The notes: generated from the letters alone by a model not told the origin. Positions 10,232 through 20,267 are shown, counted from the stretch's first letter. The stretch is DNA of 64,000 nt from Candidatus Thorarchaeota archaeon (GCA_003345595.1 PRDI01000129.1:1-64000); one strand, 5' to 3'. Translations and numbers: made by a program.

Positions 10232-11407
10232 ATGCCAACGAAAAAAACCAGAGAAGCAGTCATAGTGGAAGCAGTCCGAACACCGATAGGCAAGAAGAAT
10301 GGGAGCTTCGCCAATGTCAGGCCTGACGAACTTGCTTCCCATGTTCTTAGAGAAGTTGTCAAGCGCACCAAGATTGATCCGGCAATTGTGGATGATGTCA
10401 TCATGGGCTGCAACACGCAGACAGCACAACAAGCCGCCAACATAGGACGATTGTCTGTCCTGGGTGCCGGTTTCCCATACACTGTGCCGGCATGTACGCT
10501 CAACCGAGCATGTGGATCTTCACAACAGGCAGTCAATTTCGGTGCCCAATCGATAATCACTCAGAATGCTGATGTCGTGATTGGAGCAGGTGTTGAACAC
10601 ATGACACTCCTGCCCATCGGCGCTGACTTCGGTGAGGGGTATGCTTCTTTCAATCCGAAACTGGTCGAGAAGTATCCACTAGTACCAATGACTATGAGCT
10701 CAGACATGATGGCTGAGAAGTACAGAATACCGAGGGAGGAACTTGACAAGTTCGCTCTCTGGAGCCACAAGAAGGCTGTTGCAGCGTGGGACGCGGGGAA
10801 GTTCGAGAAGGAAGTGGCACCGATGGAGGCGCCTCAGGCAGATGGCAGCACTGTGGTTGTAAAGAAGGACGACAGTCCCCGTCGTGAAACATCTCTTGAG
10901 AAGTTGGCCTCGCTACCAACACTTCACGGTGGGACCACGACAGCTGGTAATGCGTGTCCCATAAACGACGGAGCCGCAGCAGTCATGATGATGTCCAGAG
11001 AGAAAGCAGACGAACTTGGTCTCAGAGCCCGTGCTGTAATCCAGACCCAGGCTGTCCTTGGGGTTGAACCAGTAATATGCCTTGAAGGGCCAATCTTTGT
11101 CATACCCAAATGCCTCAAACGCGCAGGACTGACGCTGAGTGATATTGACCTCATGGAGATCAACGAGGCATTTGCGTCGGTAGTCATAGCTACAGGCAAA
11201 ACGCTTGGTTTTGATCCCCTGACTGACAGGCGCCTTGCTGTTCACGGAGGCTCGATTGCCTTGGGACATCCTCTCGGTGCTACCGGCGCCAGGCTGGTGA
11301 CAACCTTGCTCCACGCCTTAGAAGACCGAAAGCTAAGATATGGATTGGTTTCCATGTGCATTGGACTCGGACTAGGAACTGCGACAATCATCGAACGTGT
11401 GAAATAG
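10232..11407 (+). CDS. thiolase (acetyl-CoA C-acyltransferase)
   Basis: 'LNRACGSSQQAV' (nucleophilic Cys), 'EINEAFA', 'GGSIALGHPLGATGAR', 'CIGLGLGTATIIE'. Start set to ATG 10232, 14 nt after the upstream stop. Confidence 0.93.
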   Translation: MPTKKTREAVIVEAVRTPIGKKNGSFANVRPDELASHVLREVVKRTKIDPAIVDDVIMGCNTQTAQQAANIGRLSVLGAGFPYTVPACTLNRACGSSQQAVNFGAQSIITQNADVVIGAGVEHMTLLPIGADFGEGYASFNPKLVEKYPLVPMTMSSDMMAEKYRIPREELDKFALWSHKKAVAAWDAGKFEKEVAPMEAPQADGSTVVVKKDDSPRRETSLEKLASLPTLHGGTTTAGNACPINDGAAAVMMMSREKADELGLRARAVIQTQAVLGVEPVICLEGPIFVIPKCLKRAGLTLSDIDLMEINEAFASVVIATGKTLGFDPLTDRRLAVHGGSIALGHPLGATGARLVTTLLHALEDRKLRYGLVSMCIGLGLGTATIIERVK

Positions 11408-11472
11408 CAGAGTGTTCATGTGCGTATGTCCTCTATACGACATGCAAGTCGTAGTCGATAGGCGGCAATGGC

Positions 11473-12279
11473 ATGAACATCGAGAAAGCTGTTGCTTTCG
11501 TGACGGCCAGAGGCAATCCAATCGAGATTGCTCGAATGTCATCCATACTATGGAATCAGAAGAGCAGCCGTTCAGCGATGACTAGACTTTCCAGGATGCA
11601 GAATGAAGATGGAGGATACTCTCTGGAGCAAGGCGGCCCCAGCACAGTCTATGACACGATAAGTGTGATTCCGTGGCTGGACGACCTGCAACTACGCAGT
11701 GGCCCTCTTGTCGATATGGCATTCAGGTTTCTGCTGAAGTATAGACAGACGGACGGAGGTTGGGATGAGGTGGATGATCTCAAGGGGACAAACGCTCCGC
11801 CGTTTCTGATTCTTGGAGAAACAGAAACTAGACCATGGCTGACCGCATGCTGTGCCCACTGGTTTGTTCGCTTTGGTCGTGCCCAGCCGCTTGATGCCAA
11901 TGGACGCCCAATGGACTTCCTGCTCAAATCTTGGGAAACACCGGGAAGACTGAAAGGGCATCTTCGGGCAACTTGGCATGCTCTAGTCCTATTCGGATAC
12001 CACCCGGGGCAGGATTCTGGCGAGTACAAGGAAACCTTGACCGCGATCGAAAGAGAGCTTGCCCCCGACATTTGGGAAGGGTCTAGCCTAGCATGCTTAC
12101 TGTGTTGCTTCAGAGATGCGGGACTACTAGGGGACCACCCACTCGTGAAGAGAGCACTGGACGAACTAGCCAGAAAGCAGCGTCCCGACGGGAGCTGGTC
12201 TTCTGAAGGCGGCGAGAAGTTCGCTGTGAGCGCCACGATTGAAGCGCTACGCGTGCTCAAGCACTATGGCAGAGTCTAG
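11473..12279 (+). CDS. prenyltransferase/squalene-cyclase-like (alpha/alpha toroid) repeat protein
   Basis: 268 aa; 'RLSRMQNEDGGYSLEQGGPSTVYDT', 'YRQTDGGWDE', 'KQRPDGSWSSEGGEKFAVSATIEALRVL' QW-like repeats. Confidence 0.65.
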   Translation: MNIEKAVAFVTARGNPIEIARMSSILWNQKSSRSAMTRLSRMQNEDGGYSLEQGGPSTVYDTISVIPWLDDLQLRSGPLVDMAFRFLLKYRQTDGGWDEVDDLKGTNAPPFLILGETETRPWLTACCAHWFVRFGRAQPLDANGRPMDFLLKSWETPGRLKGHLRATWHALVLFGYHPGQDSGEYKETLTAIERELAPDIWEGSSLACLLCCFRDAGLLGDHPLVKRALDELARKQRPDGSWSSEGGEKFAVSATIEALRVLKHYGRV

Positions 12280-12280
12280 A

Positions 12281-12844
12281 ATGCCGGCATTCGGCTTGAC
12301 CGAGCCACAACTGACAAGTGCTAGTCATGTGCGGCAGAAACAGGGTGCTGACACGAGAGAACTCCGCAGAAAGGAGAAAGCAATTACAGATCGGAATGAA
12401 ATGCTGTGGATTTTGGAGCACACACAGTACATCACGCTTGCAATGTGTGCTGACAACGAACCATACCTTGCGACCCTGAGCCACGGCTATGACAGAGAGA
12501 GGAACTGCATCTACTTTCATTGTGCGAGGGAGGGCAAGAAGATCGACGTCCTGTCAGTCAACAATGTCGTCTGGGGTCAAGCTCTAATCGACAAGGGCTA
12601 TGTTCAAGGCGCTTGTGACCATTTATACGCCACCGTGCATTTCAGAGGCAGGGTCACGTTTGTGGAGGATACGGAGGAGAAAGAACATGCACTCAGAATC
12701 ATGATACGTGCATTGGATGACGACCCATCAACAGTCATCAAGAAACAGCTCACTCCCCAGTCAGTTACCCGCGTCAACATAGGCCGAATCGATATCGATT
12801 ATATGACCGGAAAGAAGGCAGAGAAGGTAGTGATCTCACTATAG
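12281..12844 (+). CDS. pyridoxamine 5'-phosphate oxidase-like FMN-binding protein
   Basis: 'QYITLAMCADNEPYLATLSHGYDRERNCIYFHCAREGKKIDVL...FRGRVTFVED' fold pattern; ATG at 12281 follows the upstream stop. Confidence 0.75.
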   Translation: MPAFGLTEPQLTSASHVRQKQGADTRELRRKEKAITDRNEMLWILEHTQYITLAMCADNEPYLATLSHGYDRERNCIYFHCAREGKKIDVLSVNNVVWGQALIDKGYVQGACDHLYATVHFRGRVTFVEDTEEKEHALRIMIRALDDDPSTVIKKQLTPQSVTRVNIGRIDIDYMTGKKAEKVVISL

Positions 12845-12952
12845 AGGACTGCTGTGAGTCTGTATCCACGGTCAGTCTTGTTCTGACATCGAGGTTCATG
12901 AACAGACCAAACAGGAGGGTCATGTTCATCTAGGTAAAGCAACTGACTTTGC

Positions 12953-13582
12953 TTGACTATGTTGTTTCTTGTTTCTGTCCTAGGGATGATGGCCGCGGTC
13001 CCAATTCACTTCTTGTCGGTCGAACACTCGAAACTGGAGGAAAGGTACGGGCAAGAGAAGGGAAGAACGGCTGGGAACATACTGGGCATGATATCGGGAT
13101 GGAGTTTCTTCAGTTTCTGGGTGGGAATATGGATATCCTCACAGCCGAGGTTTAGCATCCCGGTTCTTCCTGAATTCGTTGTGATTATCTCGATTAGTGG
13201 CCTGGCAATCCCCGTGGTCCACATCGTCCTTGGGCTTCCTCTCCTCTTCGTTGGAGCTTGGTTCGGGATTGCAGGCGTCAAGGAGATCACGCTCAAAGCC
13301 TCCGAAACTCATAGATCCGAGATAATCATAAAGACAGGGGTCTACTCGAATGTCAGACACCCGCAATATCTAGGCGGCATTGTTTCTCACTTGGGAGTCA
13401 CGCTCCTCCTGTGTGCTTGGTATGCTCTTCTTGTGACGCCACTGATTGTTTCACTGAACTATGCAGTTTCTTGGAAAGAAGAGAGGGAGCTTGCGAGGGA
13501 GTACGGCAACGAATACAGAGAGTACCAGAGGAGCGTGCCGATGATGGTGCCCCGAATCCGTGGTCACAAAGCAGGTCGCTGA
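12953..13582 (+). CDS. isoprenylcysteine carboxyl methyltransferase / PEMT-like integral membrane methyltransferase
   Basis: 'IIKTGVYSNVRHPQYLGGIVSHLG...SWKEERELAREYGNEYREYQRSVPMMVPR' characteristic C-terminal motif. Confidence 0.8.
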   Translation: MTMLFLVSVLGMMAAVPIHFLSVEHSKLEERYGQEKGRTAGNILGMISGWSFFSFWVGIWISSQPRFSIPVLPEFVVIISISGLAIPVVHIVLGLPLLFVGAWFGIAGVKEITLKASETHRSEIIIKTGVYSNVRHPQYLGGIVSHLGVTLLLCAWYALLVTPLIVSLNYAVSWKEERELAREYGNEYREYQRSVPMMVPRIRGHKAGR

Positions 13583-13753
13583 CACATCAAAGCCACGGGT
13601 GAGTGCAGTCGGAATCGTTGGTTTCCCGAACCGCACCAACCTGTCTGATGCAGTGCTAGATTACATCATCCTAAAACCTTCTGGATGCCAAGACCGACCA
13701 AAGCGATTCTTGGGGGACTCCTGTCATCCCGATTCCAGTAGGATGTGCAGTGC

Positions 13754-14179
13754 CTACTGGATTCCAAACTTCGTTGTAAGCTTGACGATAAGGAATATGA
13801 CAAATGCAATGATTATGAACGTGACAAGTTGGCCGAAGAAGTGACCTACGAGGAAAGGTCCAAAGGCTATATCCTCCCATTTCAAGCCCGGGGTGGCTAT
13901 CGTGATTATCGGCATAACAAGGTCAGCAACCAGTGCCTGTACAAGAGCACCCAGATAGATGGCGAGTATGAATGCTGTGGCCAATCCCATGACCTTGTAC
14001 GTCTTCAGGAAGTCTCTGAACTCTTCGAGAAGGTTCTTCTTCACTGGTGAGGGAGCAGGGGCTGCAGGTATGAACTGTCGCTCAAGCAACGCGTGTATGC
14101 TCTTTAGCTCACCAAGAACGGTCTTATCGTCCATCATTTCATCGCCGGAAGCACTCTTGTGACTCATCTTAAACCACAA
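13754..14179 (-). CDS. large-conductance mechanosensitive channel (MscL) family protein with N-terminal extension
   Basis: 'LLEEFRDFLKTYKVMGLATAFILAIYLGALVQALVADLVMPIITI...FGQLVTFIIIAFVIFLIVKL' two-TM MscL pattern; about 50-aa N-terminal extension. Confidence 0.75.
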   Translation of the reverse strand: MWFKMSHKSASGDEMMDDKTVLGELKSIHALLERQFIPAAPAPSPVKKNLLEEFRDFLKTYKVMGLATAFILAIYLGALVQALVADLVMPIITIATPGLKWEDIAFGPFLVGHFFGQLVTFIIIAFVIFLIVKLTTKFGIQ

Positions 14180-14217
14180 AAGGGGACCTGAATGAGCTTC
14201 AATATCAATCTAGCCGT

Positions 14218-15042
14218 ATGTATCAATGGCTAGTTGAGGATAGAGAACCCGTCATGACATTGCCTGTAGACCCTTGGTATCAGTCGATCTTTGTACGTCA
14301 TTCAGAACGACTCTACTCGAGCAGACCTGTTGCGGAGAAGGATCTGTCCGAGCTGGACAAGCTGTGCGAAGAGTTCCGACCATTCGCGGGTTCGCGAGCG
14401 AAGCTCGTCAGAAACCCGCTAGATGATGTCTTCAAAGGGATTGTTGGCTCCTATGGCAAGGTCAGGAATGCCCCACACTATGTCGCGTTCATTGGTGACA
14501 CCAACTCGCCAACCGTGGAGGAGGCTCTCGGCTACATGGGTGAAGGCATTATCCTTGAGGCAACGGCCCTAGGTCTCAACACATGTTGGGTGGCTGGCTT
14601 CTTCCGTCCTGAAAGAGTGATGGAGGAGATCGACGTTTCTAAGGATGAAGTAGTAATGGCAGTCACTCCAATCGGCTACGCAGAGGAGGAACATGACCGC
14701 ATTGAGTCGCTAAGATCTGGCCGTGAGAAGCCTCATAGACGTCATGAACTCGAAAGTCTGATCATGGAGAGTGGTCTTGCTCCGAAAGATTGGATGAGAA
14801 CGGGGCTCGAGGCCGCGAGATTGGCGCCATCTGCAGCGAACAGGCAGCCGTGGCGGTTCCGCCTCGGAGAAGATTCCGTGCTGATTGAGCATCTGAGGAC
14901 CAAGAACTACTTTCGTGTACCTTACCGCCTAGACTGTGGCATCGCAATGCTTCATTTCGAACTAGGGGCACTTGTCGCTGGTGCATCAGGCAACTGGACA
15001 GTGCTACAATCGCCAAGTGTTGCAGAGTACAGAATCGCTTAG
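14218..15042 (+). CDS. nitroreductase family protein
   Basis: 'SSRPV...', 'GIVGSYGKVRNAPHYVAFIG', 'GEGIILEATALGLNTCWVAGFF', 'AARLAPSAANRQPWRF' FMN-site motifs. Confidence 0.85.
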   Translation: MYQWLVEDREPVMTLPVDPWYQSIFVRHSERLYSSRPVAEKDLSELDKLCEEFRPFAGSRAKLVRNPLDDVFKGIVGSYGKVRNAPHYVAFIGDTNSPTVEEALGYMGEGIILEATALGLNTCWVAGFFRPERVMEEIDVSKDEVVMAVTPIGYAEEEHDRIESLRSGREKPHRRHELESLIMESGLAPKDWMRTGLEAARLAPSAANRQPWRFRLGEDSVLIEHLRTKNYFRVPYRLDCGIAMLHFELGALVAGASGNWTVLQSPSVAEYRIA

Positions 15043-15112
15043 TCAACGGGGTTCATATCAATTTTCTTATAAGCAATCGCAAGACGGCGATGGTTGTGGG
15101 GTGACTCAAGTC

Positions 15113-15394
15113 ATGTCACATGAGGTCGAGATGGAAACTAGTGCGAGAATCCTGTCCATTGCTTCTCGATATATCATAGTCAGTGTGCTGGTGATTGCTA
15201 TCGGCGCTATCTGCATAGTCTACGCAGCGCTCATCTTCCTAGTTTCGGGCTCGGCGGGCTTGATATTCGAGGTAGCCGCAGGCATCTTCATGGGTGTAGC
15301 GTTCATCGCAATTGGACTATTCATAGGGGCATGGGGACTCTTCTGGATGCGGACTGAAGGAAGGAGACTCCGCAAGATGCTTGAAGCTAAGTAA
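15113..15394 (+). CDS. small two-TM membrane protein
   Basis: 'ARILSIASRYIIVSVLVIAIGAICIVYAALIFL...' Start at ATG 15113 (in-frame GTG 15101 possible). Resembles the downstream ORF in layout. Confidence 0.45.
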   Translation: MSHEVEMETSARILSIASRYIIVSVLVIAIGAICIVYAALIFLVSGSAGLIFEVAAGIFMGVAFIAIGLFIGAWGLFWMRTEGRRLRKMLEAK

Positions 15395-15409
15395 CGGGAG
15401 GTTGCGATA

Positions 15410-15748
15410 ATGGCGAAAGATGATCGAGTGACACCGAGTGACGACAAGAAGACAGGACATGTGCCGAAACGCGATATTCCCACTTGGGAGCAGATAACCC
15501 AGAACGTATATGACCGAATCGAATGGTATGCCACCCGGTTCATAGTGATCTCGACTGTGGGTGTAGTGATTGGGTTCATTGCTCTCGTCTATGGAGCATT
15601 GGCGGTCGTATACTTTGAGCAGAACTTACAGGTGGCCAGCGTCTTTCTGGCAGCATTCGTGGGAATCGGAGCGCTCGTCGCGTCGGCCGTCCTGCTTGTT
15701 TGGGGCGTGTTCTGGCGCAAGAAGGTCGAAACGAGAAGCATCTTCTAG
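15410..15748 (+). CDS. small two-TM membrane protein
   Basis: 112 aa; charged N-terminus then 'TRFIVISTVGVVIGFIALVYGALAVVYFEQN...'; same orientation, 15 nt downstream of previous ORF. Confidence 0.5.
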   Translation: MAKDDRVTPSDDKKTGHVPKRDIPTWEQITQNVYDRIEWYATRFIVISTVGVVIGFIALVYGALAVVYFEQNLQVASVFLAAFVGIGALVASAVLLVWGVFWRKKVETRSIF

Positions 15749-15763
15749 TCTAACTCCATTTCA

Positions 15764-15788
15764 GTCAGGCATTGCTGAAGTGCCTGAT
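15764..15788. terminator. hairpin in the gap between convergent genes
   Basis: TCAGGCA(15765-15771)-ttgctgaag-TGCCTGA(15781-15787), a perfect 7-bp inverted repeat after the + gene stop. Confidence 0.35.
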
Positions 15789-15846
15789 TCCGACAAATGG
15801 GTGGTGGGGGCTACATAGCTCCCCGGTTTCTCTGTTTCGAATTCGT

Positions 15847-16638
15847 CTATGTCTTGGCTGCCCTGCGCCTACGAAGAAGAATCAGGGCGAAGAGAGAAAC
15901 GACTACGGCTAGCGCGGCCGTAACAGCAGTCGTCAGTATCACCAGACTGGCCATCTGTTTGACCGCTACGCCGACCACGGCCCAGACAAACACGAGGCCG
16001 AATGCGATGTCACTTCTCTTCATTATCATGAGGAGACTGATCACCAGAGCTACAACTATCACGACGGCGGTCCAGACCTCTTGAGTGGGCAATGGTATTC
16101 CAGGCACGAGTACGTTCAGCGCTGATGCAATATTGGCTATGATAGCCACCGAGATCCAGCCCAGATAGACGCTCACAGGCAGATGCACTGCGAGCCTTTG
16201 CTTCAAGGGAACCTCCCTGATTCCTACCCCAAGTCGTACGTACATCATGAGCAATGACAATAAGAGTACCGTCATTGGCAGAATAGAAAGGAGGAAGAGT
16301 GATGGTACACCGTAGGAGTAGTGGAACAGGACCAGCCAAGTGATGTTGGCGATTGCAGCCAGAAGATGCAGGAAGCCTATCTGTGCAAGGTAGCCCTGAC
16401 CACGCTGGTTGGCCCTTGCCTGATAAATCATGAATGTCACTAGGAGCACATAGATGACGCCCCATATTGTAAACACATAGCCCGACGGCGTGAACAGGTT
16501 AGGATAGGAGTCGGAAACCTTACCAGTGAACACCCCATTCAAGGGAAGAATGTTTGCGAGCAGGTTGACAAGGATTGTGGCGAATATCGCTAGCACGTTT
16601 GCAGCCTGCAAAACTACCGGACTTGTTCTGGATGCCAT
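15847..16638 (-). CDS. TspO/MBR-related (tryptophan-rich sensory protein-like) membrane protein
   Basis: 'NLFTPSGYVFTIWGVIYVLLVTFMIYQ', 'ANITWLVLFHYSYG', 'PVSVYLGWISVAIIANIASAL'; start set at Met 16638. Confidence 0.75.
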   Translation of the reverse strand: MASRTSPVVLQAANVLAIFATILVNLLANILPLNGVFTGKVSDSYPNLFTPSGYVFTIWGVIYVLLVTFMIYQARANQRGQGYLAQIGFLHLLAAIANITWLVLFHYSYGVPSLFLLSILPMTVLLLSLLMMYVRLGVGIREVPLKQRLAVHLPVSVYLGWISVAIIANIASALNVLVPGIPLPTQEVWTAVVIVVALVISLLMIMKRSDIAFGLVFVWAVVGVAVKQMASLVILTTAVTAALAVVVSLFALILLRRRRAAKT

Positions 16639-16838
16639 GATGTTAACAATTGTGAACAGTGTTATAAATCTTCCGCAATTCCTCTGTATTGGTGAACCCG
16701 ATTCACACTGCACTCGTAGAATCTGACGTATTCACTAGACTGCCTTGATTGGCGCCCCACTGTCATCATCTTCATCTTTGTATTCTCTGAAGCCGTGACG
16801 ATGCCTTAGGATGTCTGTTCCTCCTCTGTTGTATCCGA

Positions 16839-17831
16839 TTACGACCTGTGGTACTTGAATGCAACAGCGGCAATCAGCACTACTGTCAGCGCCAAACCAG
16901 TAGTCAGCAAGAAGCTAGTATCAAGAATACTGCCATCTGGTGTCGTGGTGGTTGTCGAGGAAGTGGTGCCGTCCGTGTTTTGTGGGACCCATCCACTCAG
17001 TGCCGCAACCATCCACCAGAATGCGCGGCCTTTCTGCTCGCAGCTGGTATACGTTGTGTGACCTGCTTGGTCGCCATGGAAGTCCTCATGCTCGACTGGG
17101 ATGTAGTAGTCCCCGTAGACATAGGTACTCTGTTCACCGTCGCTCCAGGCATCGAGATCTTCGAAGTCAAACAGGACCTTGTCATTTGTCATGCAATACT
17201 GACGAATCTGCTCGTTCCTCAGCCACCTGTTGTAACCTTCATCTCCAGTGGACTGAGCGTTGCAGGTCATGTACACGAAAATCACATTGGGATTTGCCGT
17301 TTCCAGTGAAGACATCGCATCAAGATAGCTCTGGGTCTCAGCCTCACCATACCAGTACAGCTGAGTGCACCATGACCATATGGAAACGGTTAGTGTGGGG
17401 TTCTCATCAAGTGTGTTCTGAGTGGTGGCAAGACCATCAGATGTTTCCCAGTACAGGTCTGGGGTGATGTAAGACTCAGGGGGATTGCCGTCAAGCATGG
17501 ACAGAGCACCGGACTCTATTGGCAAGTATCGATCGCCTTGAACCTGACTGAAAGTGGAGTTGGAATCCTCGATCAGATCAAGACCTGTGGTGATCTGACC
17601 GCCATGGCTTGTGTGCGCGTAGTGAACTTTCACATCTGACTTAGCAGCCTCTATCCACTCTGCAGGAATCGCATTCAAGTCTGTGCAGGTGTGGTCTATG
17701 ATGAGCCCACCCGACCAGTGAGCAGGAACCCTTCCCGACGTTGCACAGGGCACTTCAGAAGACACCGGGCAAACCTGCAGAAGCAGAAGAAAGATGGAGA
17801 ACAGTATGGCTAGATCAGCTTGGCGCGGCAT
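16839..17831 (-). CDS. secreted, C-terminally membrane-anchored protein of an SGNH-like 'DHTCTDL...HTSHG' family
   Basis: Signal peptide; 'IIDHTCTDLNAIPAEWIEAAKSDVKVHYAHTSHGGQITTGL'; Ser/Thr-rich linker 'TTSSTTTTTPDGS' then TM and 'KYHRS'. Confidence 0.55.
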   Translation of the reverse strand: MPRQADLAILFSIFLLLLQVCPVSSEVPCATSGRVPAHWSGGLIIDHTCTDLNAIPAEWIEAAKSDVKVHYAHTSHGGQITTGLDLIEDSNSTFSQVQGDRYLPIESGALSMLDGNPPESYITPDLYWETSDGLATTQNTLDENPTLTVSIWSWCTQLYWYGEAETQSYLDAMSSLETANPNVIFVYMTCNAQSTGDEGYNRWLRNEQIRQYCMTNDKVLFDFEDLDAWSDGEQSTYVYGDYYIPVEHEDFHGDQAGHTTYTSCEQKGRAFWWMVAALSGWVPQNTDGTTSSTTTTTPDGSILDTSFLLTTGLALTVVLIAAVAFKYHRS

Positions 17832-17948
17832 GTTTCATCCTCCAAGATTGCCGGCAATCTCTTTGGTCGAGAGTAAAAGCCTTTTCTCGCGCCAAGCTGC
17901 GACCCACACCGCTATAACGACAATCACATCATCCGTGTTCAAGAAGTC

Positions 17949-18767
17949 ATGGGTGAGCGGACTGAAACTGTGTTCGTATCATGCTCGACTATTGGCGGCA
18001 TAAGATCAGGAGCAGTGCCAGAGCTGTTCCTCGTAGACCAAATCCGCACGCTGCTGAGAGTCCATGATGCCGGCTATCGTTACGTCGAAATGATCTATAA
18101 CGACCAACCAGAATGGGTTGGCAAGACAATAGTGGAAGCGTTGAGTGAGCTCTCGCTTGAACCATATTCAATACACTTGCCGAAGTTCATCTTCTCCTAC
18201 AGTGACGACGAGTTCACGGCGTTCAATGTCGCAGCCTACCCCTTTATCGAGAAGCTGGGAATCAAGGTCGCCGTCCTGCACCCGCCCGACCCATCACAGA
18301 TCATGAACACAGACTGGTCGAAGAGATTCGACATGCTCCTAGAGCTTTCGGAGAAGGCTCACTGCAGACTGACACTCGAGAACATGCCGTATCTTCCCAA
18401 TGTGAATCAGTTCATCTTGGATCGCATATCGGAGAACAGCTCCACCTCCCTTGGTGTCACAGTTGACCTGGAGTACATGAGATACAATCGGTCTGACATT
18501 GGCGAACTAATCAAGATGTTTGGAGAACGTCTGCTGAATGTTCACTTCCGTGACGGCGATGGTAATCTCGTGGACGGTGAGGGCCACAGGAGATACCTGC
18601 TTCCGGGCTCAGGAGACATCGACCTGCTTGGTGTGCTCCGAATGCTCCATCGTTCTGGATATAATGGAGTACTGACCATCGAGGTTTCCCACAGACAGAG
18701 GGACAACATCGTCAAGGCCAAGGCGTTTCTTGAAGACAGTCTCAGAGGCATTGGGGTCCAGTTGTAA
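17949..18767 (+). CDS. sugar phosphate isomerase/epimerase-like TIM barrel (xylose isomerase-like)
   Basis: 'IKVAVLHPPDPS', 'CRLTLENMPYLPN', 'GVTVDLEYM', 'LLNVHFRDGDG.LVDGEGHRRYLLPGSGDIDLLGVLRMLHRSGYNGVLTIEV'. Confidence 0.85.
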   Translation: MGERTETVFVSCSTIGGIRSGAVPELFLVDQIRTLLRVHDAGYRYVEMIYNDQPEWVGKTIVEALSELSLEPYSIHLPKFIFSYSDDEFTAFNVAAYPFIEKLGIKVAVLHPPDPSQIMNTDWSKRFDMLLELSEKAHCRLTLENMPYLPNVNQFILDRISENSSTSLGVTVDLEYMRYNRSDIGELIKMFGERLLNVHFRDGDGNLVDGEGHRRYLLPGSGDIDLLGVLRMLHRSGYNGVLTIEVSHRQRDNIVKAKAFLEDSLRGIGVQL

Positions 18768-19080
18768 GGAAGCAATTAGAAGTCCAATCCCTCTCAGGCG
18801 GACTGCCCCATGCGGTTGATTCGATTGAATACTGCAAGCAGGACAACGGCCGCACTGCCGCCTAGGAGCAGCGAATTATACAGTATTGCCAGGATTCGGC
18901 AGCCGCCATCGCCAGAAGCCACGTCAGTGTTGATGAAGTTGATGCAGACCGGTATTCATCATACAAGACCCAAAGTAGGACGTCGGTCCGAAATCTCAGA
19001 TCATGTGATAAGCAGCGAAAGCGATGCAAAAAGGGTAAATCACCGAACTCACAGGACCTTACTGGACAGAGACGATTGAT

Positions 19081-19446
19081 GTGACAGAGGAAGTAACCGG
19101 GCAGCTATCCAAGGACGAACTTCGGCAGCTAAGAAGACTGAAAATGGTTAAGGAGTTCCTTGATGAGTTGAAGAGGAGGGGAATCTCTGCGGACTTGCCC
19201 GTGTGCCCTGTGTGCAAGAGCCCTCGTATTGTCGATATGACCTCGTTTCAAGACCTAGGGTACATTGGGAGCTTTCAGCCCGCCTATTATTGCCTTGATT
19301 GTGGTTGGTATGGAAGAACCTTGGCTGTCATGAGCAACCGGCCTGAGAATGATGCTGTATCCGAGGACCTCAGAGAGGCATTCCCGTCACTCCGAGAGGA
19401 AACTCCTGAAGAAGAATATCCCGAGGACGACGAGGAGCCTTCTTAG
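19081..19446 (+). CDS. small zinc-ribbon protein
   Basis: 'CPVCKSPRIVDMTSF...AYYCLDCGWYGR' CxxC...CxxC; acidic C-terminus; GTG start. Confidence 0.6.
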   Translation: MTEEVTGQLSKDELRQLRRLKMVKEFLDELKRRGISADLPVCPVCKSPRIVDMTSFQDLGYIGSFQPAYYCLDCGWYGRTLAVMSNRPENDAVSEDLREAFPSLREETPEEEYPEDDEEPS

Positions 19447-19514
19447 AAACTCCAGCAGCCTGTAGACCCAGACGACGCCCATAGCAAGTTGGTGCTGTCA
19501 GGTATTCCATGATT

Positions 19515-20189
19515 CTACTTCCACGTTCCGCTTGCGTACCAATCACATAGAGTAGACAGGAAACACTCTGAGCACAGAGGATTGCGGGCCCGACAGACTC
19601 GCCTCCCATGGAGAACTAGATTGTGGTTTAGGGAGCAGAGGCAATGCGCGGGTATGATGCTTTCAAGCATAGGCTGTGCATTCTCCCGCGAAACCTTGAG
19701 GGGGACCAGACCGAGTCGTCGTGTCACACGCCAGACGTGAGTGTCGACGGGCAGCGTGGGCCGTCCGAATGAGAAGAGTAGCACAATCGCTGCGGTCTTG
19801 GGTCCAACCCCGTGCAGTGATGTGAGCCATTGAGCCGCATCGTCAGTCGCCATATCACTCAACAACGAGAGATCCAGATCCCCCACTCTTCGCTGTATCT
19901 CTGAGAGAGCGGCCTTGATGCGTTTTGCCTTCAGCTTGTAGTACCCTGACGACCTTATCACCCGTGCCATTTCATCCTCTGGTGCCGACATCACTTCTTC
20001 CCAAGTCGGGTAGGTCGTCCTTAGGTTGTCATACGCTCTCTGAGAATTCACGTCAGTCGTGTTTTGGCTCAAGATTGTCATAACGAGCTCATCGATTGGC
20101 GGACTGGCCTGCTCTACAACTGTGTCGCCGTAGTTCTGCTGTAGCAGTCTGCATATGTGAGTAGCCTTCTTGCGGGCAGCATCATCCAA
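19515..20189 (-). CDS. nth: endonuclease III (HhH-GPD, [4Fe-4S])
   Basis: 'LHGVGPKTAAIVLLFSFGRPTLPVDTHVWRVTRRLGL' (catalytic Lys/Asp) and C-terminal CX6CX2CX5C 'CRARNPLCSECFLSTLC'. Confidence 0.92.
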   Translation of the reverse strand: MDDAARKKATHICRLLQQNYGDTVVEQASPPIDELVMTILSQNTTDVNSQRAYDNLRTTYPTWEEVMSAPEDEMARVIRSSGYYKLKAKRIKAALSEIQRRVGDLDLSLLSDMATDDAAQWLTSLHGVGPKTAAIVLLFSFGRPTLPVDTHVWRVTRRLGLVPLKVSRENAQPMLESIIPAHCLCSLNHNLVLHGRRVCRARNPLCSECFLSTLCDWYASGTWK

Positions 20190-20267
20190 GGCTCGTGAAC
20201 CACCTGTTCCTTGGTTTGCGACTTGTTTGAGAACACTTTTCTGTTGGTTGGTCTAGCACTCCTGCAG

